The notes under the pieces are model-generated. The model was given only the letters and a program-made list of their open reading frames with translations. It was not told the origin of the DNA and did not search any database. From the NCBI GenBank assembly GCA_030688135.1, contig JAUYIW010000021.1, positions 1-13,842 of the forward strand: a stretch of DNA of 13,842 nucleotides, written 5' to 3'. Below, piece by piece: positions 6,907 to 13,084 of the stretch. Position numbers and translations under genes: made by a program. Each line of letters opens with the position of its first letter. The stretch's first letter is position 1. The DNA comes from Candidatus Uhrbacteria bacterium (GTDB lineage Bacteria; Patescibacteriota; Patescibacteriia; UBA9934).

Positions 6907-7284
6907 ATGCAAGCATTCACACTAACAATTAAATATCTTGCAATCGACTTTGTAGGCGGTATTTTACGCTGGCCTGTTTGGTGGTACTCACGAGGTTTTA
7001 TTCTTGTTGGAACGTGGGGGATTGGCTCAATCAAGGGTTATGCAAAATCCATTGCGCTTGCGGTGTGGATAAAAAATATCTTTGTACCAATGTTTGGCTA
7101 TTATGATTGGCAAAGCCGGTTGATTAGCTTTTTCATGCGCATAGCTCAAATTATTGGTCGTGGCGTTGCGCTAGTCCTTTGGACAGTAATTGTATTATTT
7201 TTGCTAGTAGGTTATCTTACGCTACCAATACTAGCTTTTTTTGCAGCAATGTTTCATTTAACTGGCGGAATTTTTGGTCTATGA
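6907..7284 (+). CDS. Small hydrophobic membrane protein
   Basis: This 125-aa protein is not assigned to a named family. The N-terminal half is amphipathic and Trp/Gly-rich (RWPVWWYSRG at 21-30, then GTWGIGSIKGYAKS). Residues about 84-118 are strongly hydrophobic, enough for one long or two short membrane segments. It is the first gene of an operon: its TGA stop overlaps the next ATG in ATGA, so translation of the two is coupled and the proteins probably act together at the inner membrane. From memory, similar small membrane proteins precede the ClpC-like gene in other Parcubacteria; this is not verified here. A partner or assembly factor for the downstream AAA+ protein is inference. Confidence 0.8.
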   Translation: MQAFTLTIKYLAIDFVGGILRWPVWWYSRGFILVGTWGIGSIKGYAKSIALAVWIKNIFVPMFGYYDWQSRLISFFMRIAQIIGRGVALVLWTVIVLFLLVGYLTLPILAFFAAMFHLTGGIFGL

Positions 7285-9941
7285 CCGACTTAGCTCAAAA
7301 TCAGACAACAACAGACAGTCAATCATCGGTGGCTGTTGGATTTCCTGGAATTTTGGTAGATGGCCGATTTTGGCACTTCAAACCGGAAATTACATCTGGC
7401 ACTATTGCTGTGCGTAAGGCACATGGTGCTGTAAGGCGCGTGATCGATATTGCAATAATCGCTCTTGGCATTGCTGGACTTTTGGTTTTTATTTTAGGTG
7501 GAGCATTATCGCTTCAGGAAGAAATAATCAAGGCCGACACTTGGTGGACGCCAAGCCCAATAATTTTTGGATTTTGGCTTGCTGTTTTGTGCGCAATGTT
7601 TATGTTTTACCGAATGCTTTCTAGAAGCACCGACAGTAAAAAAGTGCCATCGCTTGAGCGAGACAAATTAGATGAAGTTACAGTTATCCCTTCGCTCGAT
7701 GTAGTTGAACGTCACGAAGATATTGCAAAAGTATTAACTCCAGGTGCATTTCATACGCTCGAGGTTGCTTATGGTATTGCAAGCGACGCTAAGCATAGAG
7801 AGGTGTTGCCGATTCATATTTTTACAAGCTCTCTTGATTCGCGTTCGGTTCGCGTTCTTATGGTGAGGCTTGGAATTTCGTTTGAAGAAATGAAAGGCGC
7901 GCTTCAGCGTCGCATGCAAACAGTTCCTACTGGTGATACAGAATTCGGTTCAGCTGCACGCGAAATAGTTGCCAAAGCATTCAGGCGAGCTGCAATGTAT
8001 AATCAGCCAAAGGTTACTGCAAGCGCGTTGTTTGCAGAATGTTATGCTAGTGATGAATTTTTACAAGAACTTTTATACTCACTTAACGTAGAGGCAGAAG
8101 AGCTTGAGAATGTGGTAGCTTGGATTAGGATAAGCGAACAGCTACAAAATAGACAGCGTGAGTTTTCTAGGGCCGCGTCGTTTAAATCAACAGGAACCAT
8201 GAACCGCTCGTACACATCGATTGCGACACCGTTTCTCGATAGGGTTTCGCAGGATTTAACGCGCGCTGCAGCTTCTGGACATTTACCAATGCTTATTGGG
8301 CGTGAGTCTGAAATGAATCAAATTCTTCGTTCGATTGAGGGTGGCAGGCAAAGTGTTGTGCTAGTTGGTCCTCCTGGCGTTGGAAAGGATGCGATAATTG
8401 ACGGTATTGCAGCTAGAATGGTTGAAGAACGCGTTCCTGCTATTTTGCAAGATAAGCGCCTTGTAAAGCTATCTGTGCCTCATATCGTAAGCGTTCAAGG
8501 TGGTGCGGGTGCTGAGGAGCGAATGCTTGTTACGCTTTCCGAGGTTGGTCGTTCGGGAAATATTGTTGTAGTAATTGAAGATGTTGATCAGCTTGTTGGT
8601 GCAGGAGGCGTTGACTTATCTTCGGTTGTTGGGTCTGAACTTGAAAAAGGCTACACTTTCGTGATTGGCACAACTACACCACAAGGATATACAAATGCAA
8701 TTGAACGGTCGATCTTGGGTCAACGGTTACAAAAAATCAACATTGAAGAGCCAAACAGAAATGATGCTATTCAAATTATTGCCTCGCGTATTGGAAATAT
8801 CGAAAATAAGAATTCAGTTATTTTTACCTACGAAGCTGTTGCAGGACTTGTTGATTTATCCGGTCGTTACATGCATGAAAGTTATTTGCCAGAGAAAGGA
8901 CTACTGCTTGCAGAGGAAGTTGCCAATATGGTTGGCAAGCGTGGACAAGAATGGGCTAGGGTTTCAAAAGACGATGTTGCTGCAATAATTTCTGAAAAAA
9001 CAAACATTCCTGTTACCGAGGTAACGCAAGAGGAGGGTGCGAAATTGCTCGATCTTGAAAAATTAATGCACGAGCGTGTTATTGGGCAGGAAGAAGCGGT
9101 AACAGCAGTTGCTTCAGCTTTGCGACGCGCGCGTGTTGAACTTAGAGCGGAAAATAGACCAATCGCAAACTTTTTATTTCTCGGTCCAACCGGTGTTGGG
9201 AAGACCGAAACTGCAAAGGCAACAGCACAAGTATATTTTGGCAATGAACAGTCTATGCTCCGTTTTGATATGTCTGAATATCAAGACAAAGCTTCAATTG
9301 CTAGATTGATTGGTGGCGCTGGAGAAGGCGGTCAGTTAACCGAGGCTGTACGAAAAAATCCATTTTCTCTTTTACTTTTAGATGAGCTTGAAAAGGCACA
9401 TCCGGATATTCTAAACTTGTTCCTGCAAGTAATGGACGACGGCCGACTTACCGATGGTGCAGGTCGTACAATCGATTTCACAAATGTAATCATGATTGCA
9501 ACATCTAATGCTGGCACACAATACATTCAGGATTCAGTTGCTGCAGGAGTCGATGTTGAGGTAATCAAACAGAATTTAATCGAACAAGAGCTAAAACAAA
9601 TTTATCGACCAGAATTTTTAAATAGATTTGATGGCATAATGGTGTTTAAGCCACTTTCGCCAGAGGACGTAGTATCGATTGGGTACTTAATGATAGAAAA
9701 GGTTAGGTCTCGATTAGAAGCCAAGGGGATTTCTTTTGAGGCAACAGACGAAGCGATTCACGAACTTGCAAAGAAAGGCTATGATCCAAAATTTGGCGCA
9801 AGGCCTTTGCGTCGCGTTATTCAGGAAACGGTCGATAACGCTGTTGCTGAGTTTTTGTTGCAGGGAAAAGTAGGCAGACGTGACTCTTTGATTTTAGAGC
9901 CAGGGGGGAAGATTAGGGTGGAAAAGGCTGCAGCGCTTTAG
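7281..9941 (+). CDS. Membrane-anchored ClpC-like double AAA+ ATPase
   Basis: The start at 7281 (886 aa) is chosen because its ATG overlaps the upstream stop (ATGA); a longer in-frame start at 7179 would lie inside the upstream gene. Residues 54-78 and 92-112 are membrane helices, followed by a Clp-N-like helical region (about 150-290). AAA+ 1: Walker A GPPGVGKD at 363-370 with Asp in place of Thr/Ser; Walker B VVVIED at 429-434 with the acidic pair swapped; arginine region Q481-R482 instead of RR. AAA+ 2: canonical GPTGVGKT (635-642), LLLLDE (697-702), SN sensor (742-743), RPEFLNR finger R782, and GARPLRR sensor 2 (839-845). The usual pore motifs are missing: KYRG in ring 1 reads VQGGAG, and the PPGYVGYEEGG of ring 2 is shortened to GAGEGG at 679-684. 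No obvious IGF/IGL ClpP-binding tripeptide is seen. It is a membrane-bound remodelling ATPase rather than an ordinary ClpCP unfoldase; the substrate is unknown. Confidence 0.88.
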   Translation: MTDLAQNQTTTDSQSSVAVGFPGILVDGRFWHFKPEITSGTIAVRKAHGAVRRVIDIAIIALGIAGLLVFILGGALSLQEEIIKADTWWTPSPIIFGFWLAVLCAMFMFYRMLSRSTDSKKVPSLERDKLDEVTVIPSLDVVERHEDIAKVLTPGAFHTLEVAYGIASDAKHREVLPIHIFTSSLDSRSVRVLMVRLGISFEEMKGALQRRMQTVPTGDTEFGSAAREIVAKAFRRAAMYNQPKVTASALFAECYASDEFLQELLYSLNVEAEELENVVAWIRISEQLQNRQREFSRAASFKSTGTMNRSYTSIATPFLDRVSQDLTRAAASGHLPMLIGRESEMNQILRSIEGGRQSVVLVGPPGVGKDAIIDGIAARMVEERVPAILQDKRLVKLSVPHIVSVQGGAGAEERMLVTLSEVGRSGNIVVVIEDVDQLVGAGGVDLSSVVGSELEKGYTFVIGTTTPQGYTNAIERSILGQRLQKINIEEPNRNDAIQIIASRIGNIENKNSVIFTYEAVAGLVDLSGRYMHESYLPEKGLLLAEEVANMVGKRGQEWARVSKDDVAAIISEKTNIPVTEVTQEEGAKLLDLEKLMHERVIGQEEAVTAVASALRRARVELRAENRPIANFLFLGPTGVGKTETAKATAQVYFGNEQSMLRFDMSEYQDKASIARLIGGAGEGGQLTEAVRKNPFSLLLLDELEKAHPDILNLFLQVMDDGRLTDGAGRTIDFTNVIMIATSNAGTQYIQDSVAAGVDVEVIKQNLIEQELKQIYRPEFLNRFDGIMVFKPLSPEDVVSIGYLMIEKVRSRLEAKGISFEATDEAIHELAKKGYDPKFGARPLRRVIQETVDNAVAEFLLQGKVGRRDSLILEPGGKIRVEKAAAL

Positions 9942-9951
9942 GGGAAACAAA

Positions 9952-9993
9952 GAACCCATAAGAAACATTTGTCCCATAAGACCTTAAGAAACA
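9952..9993 (+). repeat. Two AAGAAACAT repeat copies after the clpC-like gene
   Basis: GAACCCATAAGAAACATTT (about 9952-9970) and CTTAAGAAACAT (about 9983-9994) match the motif at 5164-5186, allowing one inserted C. The second copy forms the 5' arm of the terminator-like hairpin that follows. Confidence 0.6.
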
Positions 9994-10043
9994 TACGAAT
10001 TTTGGAGTTATTCCAGTGTTTCTAATGGTTCTGATGGTTTTTT
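9974..10043 (+). terminator. Repeat-derived hairpin plus T6, likely terminator
   Basis: Arm 9974-9994 pairs with 10016-10037 over about 17 base pairs (including a G-T wobble), with three mismatches and one bulge. Six T residues follow (10038-10043). It is formed by forward and inverted copies of the AAGAAACAT repeat and lies 33 bp after the clpC-like stop. Confidence 0.55.
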
Positions 10044-10053
10044 AATGCTCCAG

Positions 10054-10082
10054 TTGACAAATTTCAGAAATAATGTTAGATT
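10054..10082 (+). promoter_or_regulatory. Sigma70-type promoter of the 254-aa gene
   Basis: TTGACA (10054-10059) is a perfect -35. After 17 bp comes TAGATT (10077-10082), with TGT directly before it as an extended -10. The predicted start near 10089 gives a leader of about 49 bases, unlike the leaderless promoters upstream. Confidence 0.6.
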
Positions 10083-10127
10083 AACCGGCCGATTAAAGGC
10101 AAAATCAGTTCTTTAAACCCACAAAAT

Positions 10128-10132
10128 AGGAG
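10128..10132 (+). promoter_or_regulatory. Shine-Dalgarno AGGAG of the 254-aa gene
   Basis: AGGAG sits five bases before the ATG at 10138 and fixes this start. It is one of only two clear Shine-Dalgarno sites in the window. Confidence 0.75.
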
Positions 10133-10137
10133 TCCAA

Positions 10138-10902
10138 ATGGACGCCAACGCACTGGTTCGACGTGTAGATCCAGAAGAGTTTGCAACATTGGTAGTAGCC
10201 GGAAGGATAAGTGGTAGTGTTGCAGGTGCATTACTGAGTATTCCGGCAGGCTATGCCAGAGAGTGTTTGAGCGCGATGCCGGTTTTGCACCAGGCATCGA
10301 TTACGAGCCAGGAGATATGCGGCGGGCTAGAAGCTGCAATGCTTCCTCTACTTTCCAAAGATGTCGCGCTTCAGACCATAATGGTTGACGTAGCAGTCTT
10401 CTCTAAAATGGATGAACTGGATAACTGGATGGATCACTTCATCCACGGTCAGAGCATCGAAGAGATCGCTGAGGCGACGGATCGTCGCACAATACGTATT
10501 ACGGATGGTTCCGGAAAGTTGATCGACATTCCAATTCGGGTTCACCCGGAGCGCGTGTTGGTCTACCTGACCACGATTCTCTGCGCAGATAGTCAGTCGT
10601 GGCGCGAGGCCATGCTCGAGGCGCTAGGTCCCGAGTTTCTGGCATATCTCTTGGTTGCAGTCGAAGAGAACGTGATCGTAGTTGACGAAGACTTTATGCT
10701 CGAGTTGCGAGTAGTAGTTCCCGAGGACTACTACTATGATGCCGTGAGGTTGTCGGAGCATTTAAGCCTTGAGTCTCTCGAAGCCGATCTGATCGAGCTT
10801 CACTCTGAAGCCATGCGTGATGCGTTTGCAATTACACCTGCTATGGTAGTTAGCTCGAAGCAAACGGCCGATCAGCTGGTTTTGGAGCTCGATCTCGGTT
10901 AG
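10138..10902 (+). CDS. Uncharacterised acidic 254-aa protein
   Basis: The protein is not firmly recognised. It has no signal peptide or convincing membrane helix, is helix-rich and acidic, and contains no catalytic motif I can name. Segments at 64-100 (EAAMLPLLSKDV, then a Trp/Asp-rich helix) and 138-185 (ERVLVYLTTIL, LGPEFLAYLLVAVEENV) faintly recall the N-terminal half of DUF6178-type proteins. This is a memory-based impression only. Hand counts of several lines give GC near 50 percent, above most neighbours. It has its own promoter, Shine-Dalgarno site and strong terminator, so it is a single-gene unit. The next gene has the same architecture and may be a functional partner. Confidence 0.8.
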   Translation: MDANALVRRVDPEEFATLVVAGRISGSVAGALLSIPAGYARECLSAMPVLHQASITSQEICGGLEAAMLPLLSKDVALQTIMVDVAVFSKMDELDNWMDHFIHGQSIEEIAEATDRRTIRITDGSGKLIDIPIRVHPERVLVYLTTILCADSQSWREAMLEALGPEFLAYLLVAVEENVIVVDEDFMLELRVVVPEDYYYDAVRLSEHLSLESLEADLIELHSEAMRDAFAITPAMVVSSKQTADQLVLELDLG

Positions 10903-10927
10903 TGGCCGGAAGGTCAAAACCCCGTGG

Positions 10928-10965
10928 GGCCTCTGGAGCAATCCGGAGGCCTTTCTTTCTCTGTT
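10928..10965 (+). terminator. Intrinsic terminator with GCAA tetraloop
   Basis: GGCCTCTGGA (10928-10937) and TCCGGAGGCC (10942-10951) form a 10-bp stem with one G-T wobble and a GCAA (GNRA) loop, followed by a pyrimidine-rich tail TTTCTTTCTCTGTT. Confidence 0.9.
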
Positions 10966-10980
10966 CATTTTCTGGTAATG

Positions 10981-11018
10981 TGAACATAGAAAGACTCATG
11001 ATTATATAGATCGTGAGT
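10981..11018 (+). promoter_or_regulatory. Candidate promoter with overlapping 9-bp dyad (640-aa gene)
   Basis: TGAACA (10981-10986) and TATATA (11003-11008) form a weak sigma70-like pair with 16-bp spacing. The dyad ACTCATGAT (10994-11002) / ATCGTGAGT (11010-11018), 8 of 9 positions complementary, straddles the -10. It could be a repressor operator. The regulator is unknown. Confidence 0.4.
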
Positions 11019-11042
11019 TAATGCTCATTACAATTCAAATTT

Positions 11043-11047
11043 GGAGA
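11043..11047 (+). promoter_or_regulatory. Shine-Dalgarno GGAGA of the 640-aa gene
   Basis: GGAGA lies four bases before the ATG at 11052 and supports that start. Confidence 0.7.
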
Positions 11048-11051
11048 TAAG

Positions 11052-12974
11052 ATGTCAAATTCACTTGTGGTTGTAAATCCGGAAGAAAGAGCTCATCAGA
11101 AATCTGAGCTTTTGCGGAACGCTCTTGAGCGACTTGCCGAACGTGGAGTGGAAGTTGAGTTTGCTAGCGCTCTTGAGACGCTAACTTTGCACGTAATTCG
11201 CAGAGAGTCATTTGACCAGCGGAACCCTAGGTTGGTGAATCGGGCAAAGGGGATTGTGATTGTCACTTTGAACCTTGCGCTTGAGTACGCCACAAAGGGT
11301 GACGTTGAAAAAGCCGCGAACGCACTTCGGAAGAACTCTCTCGAAAAGATCTTCTTGATCGGCGAGAAAAAGGTGCAAGAGCTTATTGTGCGTATTGAGA
11401 AGGTGTTTAACGCATCCTATATTCGTGTAGTGATTGATCGCAAGGTTGCTTACTACGGAATCAGTGATGCGCAAACCGAATCTAGGTTACGGGACTGGCA
11501 CGATGGTCATATTAGCGATCATAACCATCTTCCACCTGCTACCATGGCAGAGATACAGCCTATCCTTGATACGCTTGATCGAGTGGAGCGCGAAATATAT
11601 CTTGCGAAAAAAGTGGATTGGGATACTGTTCTTAGTCCCGTTGTCAATGATTTCGCAGCACGATTCTTTTGTCGTGAAAAACGTACGGAAAAATCAGAGG
11701 CGGGCGGCATCTGGCTCCCATTCCTTGCGTCTTTGATGGTAAATGCACTCACCGCAGGATACGGAGTCAGTGCTTCCGGTTCCTCTTACAGGCTTGGCTC
11801 AGGTCGAGGAGTTGATTTGTATCTTATGCTACAAGACTCTGCGATTGTTGAGTTTTTAGAGCTTGTGATGTTCGAGTATGAGGCCCTGCCGCGTAGAGCG
11901 CCCAGTGCCGCGGCCAAGATTGCTACGAGCGCCTTCAAAAAGCACGGACCAGAAGCCAACGTATTTTGTAAACCCTGCACTGATAAAGAGGTCTTTGAAA
12001 TTCTTGCAATGGCTGCGGTCGCCATGAACGCTGTTGCTGAGAAAGTTCGCGACTTTTACATGGGAGTTACATCTGTAGCTGAGCCTACTCACACCGAGCT
12101 TGATAGATTCTGGCGTACTCAGTTGTTTATTCACTCAACCGTGAATGTAGCTGATCGTCTCATTCAGTCGAATGTTAAAGCAAAGCGTCCGTGGGAGAAT
12201 CTAAGCGAGACAAAAAATCTGTCCGATGTTGCGCGCCTAATAGTCGGTTTTCAGGCATGGCCAACTGAGGAACAGATAAGCTTCCTGAAAACGTTTGATG
12301 TAAACCAGAGATTTTGCGCTACCCCTGGTAAGGGGGACAAGATAAAGGCGATCTTTGGTATTTGGAAAAGCCTTCGAGGCAGTCCAACGGATCCAAATTA
12401 TTCCTCTTTATTCACTCGTAAATGTATTGATTGGACAAACAAGTCATCTCTCGTAGTTGCTATGTGCAAGTACGAAGATATAGCAGAAGGTTACCTGAAT
12501 TTGATAGCTGAGGTCGCCGGACTCGTTGACTGGACTTATCCAATGGTATTGGATGCATTCGCATGTGGACATAGGTGGCACCAGGTCTCCAAGGTAGCGT
12601 TACGTAAGACTTTAGCGTTCTTAAACGACGAAAACTGGATTCATTTGATAGAAGTAGCAAATAATAGTGAGAGCTCAGTTTTTGTAGGTGATCTTATTGA
12701 CCTTATGGATGAATCCATTCGGTCAAGGCATTTCCTAAGGCTTCGAGCTGGCTATGTTGCGATCTCTATGTTTGGTTGGTCAGCAAATCGTATCGTGGCC
12801 TTTTTTGAGCCTTTGTTCATTGCTAAGCGTCACGATGCAGAATTCCGCTCTGACTTTGTACACTGGGAGGAAGGCATAGGAAGAAAAAGCTCATTCCTGC
12901 TACGCGAAGGTACACCTGCTTTTGCAGAGTATCATAAACTAGTGAAAAAATACTTGGGCAGAAGAAAGCGCTAG
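11052..12974 (+). CDS. Uncharacterised 640-aa protein
   Basis: The protein is not firmly recognised. It has no signal peptide; predicted soluble, largely helical. Residues 67-115 (VTLNLALEYATKGDVEKAAN, then a LEKIFLIGEKKVQEL stretch) look like a helical repeat and faintly recall the C-terminal half of DUF6178-type proteins. This is an unverified impression. Cys306 and Cys309 form an isolated CxxC (FCKPC); no second pair is nearby to complete a metal site. The C-terminal third is Trp-rich with many aromatic residues and ends in a basic tail (KKYLGRRKR). GC is near 48 percent by hand count of sample lines, like the preceding 254-aa gene and above the clpC-like gene. It has its own promoter, Shine-Dalgarno site and terminator. 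Pairing with the 254-aa protein is inference from position and shared gene architecture. Confidence 0.8.
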   Translation: MSNSLVVVNPEERAHQKSELLRNALERLAERGVEVEFASALETLTLHVIRRESFDQRNPRLVNRAKGIVIVTLNLALEYATKGDVEKAANALRKNSLEKIFLIGEKKVQELIVRIEKVFNASYIRVVIDRKVAYYGISDAQTESRLRDWHDGHISDHNHLPPATMAEIQPILDTLDRVEREIYLAKKVDWDTVLSPVVNDFAARFFCREKRTEKSEAGGIWLPFLASLMVNALTAGYGVSASGSSYRLGSGRGVDLYLMLQDSAIVEFLELVMFEYEALPRRAPSAAAKIATSAFKKHGPEANVFCKPCTDKEVFEILAMAAVAMNAVAEKVRDFYMGVTSVAEPTHTELDRFWRTQLFIHSTVNVADRLIQSNVKAKRPWENLSETKNLSDVARLIVGFQAWPTEEQISFLKTFDVNQRFCATPGKGDKIKAIFGIWKSLRGSPTDPNYSSLFTRKCIDWTNKSSLVVAMCKYEDIAEGYLNLIAEVAGLVDWTYPMVLDAFACGHRWHQVSKVALRKTLAFLNDENWIHLIEVANNSESSVFVGDLIDLMDESIRSRHFLRLRAGYVAISMFGWSANRIVAFFEPLFIAKRHDAEFRSDFVHWEEGIGRKSSFLLREGTPAFAEYHKLVKKYLGRRKR

Positions 12975-12982
12975 CCCAACTG

Positions 12983-13012
12983 ACCCGTGTCCATAAGGAT
13001 GCGGGTTTTCTT
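12983..13012 (+). terminator. Intrinsic terminator of the 640-aa gene
   Basis: ACCCGTGTCC (12983-12992) and GGATGCGGGT (12997-13006) pair over 10 bp with two wobble pairs and an ATAA loop, followed by TTTCTT. Confidence 0.85.
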
Positions 13013-13022
13013 ATTGATAAAT

Positions 13023-13037
13023 AACCTAGTCTAGGTT
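13023..13037. promoter_or_regulatory. Perfect 15-bp palindrome, candidate operator
   Basis: AACCTAG-T-CTAGGTT is a perfect 7+1+7 dyad, just upstream of the putative -35 of the following gene. It is too far past the preceding T tract to belong to the terminator. Its function is unknown. Confidence 0.4.
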
Positions 13038-13041
13038 AAAC

Positions 13042-13069
13042 TTCACTAAGATTAGTTACTGTTTAGAAT
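13042..13069 (+). promoter_or_regulatory. Candidate promoter of the glycosyl transferase gene
   Basis: TAGAAT (13064-13069), with TTCACT 16 bp upstream (13042-13047), gives a predicted start near 13076 and a 9-base leader with no Shine-Dalgarno site. The match is moderate. Confidence 0.4.
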
Positions 13070-13084
13070 TTAGGATTTTTAAAT

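Noticed and set aside
7179..7280. Longer N-terminus for the clpC-like protein from the ATG at 7179
   Set aside because: It would lie within the coding sequence of the upstream membrane protein. The extra 34 residues are an out-of-frame reading of its membrane helix, and the ATGA overlap at 7281 is the normal coupled start.
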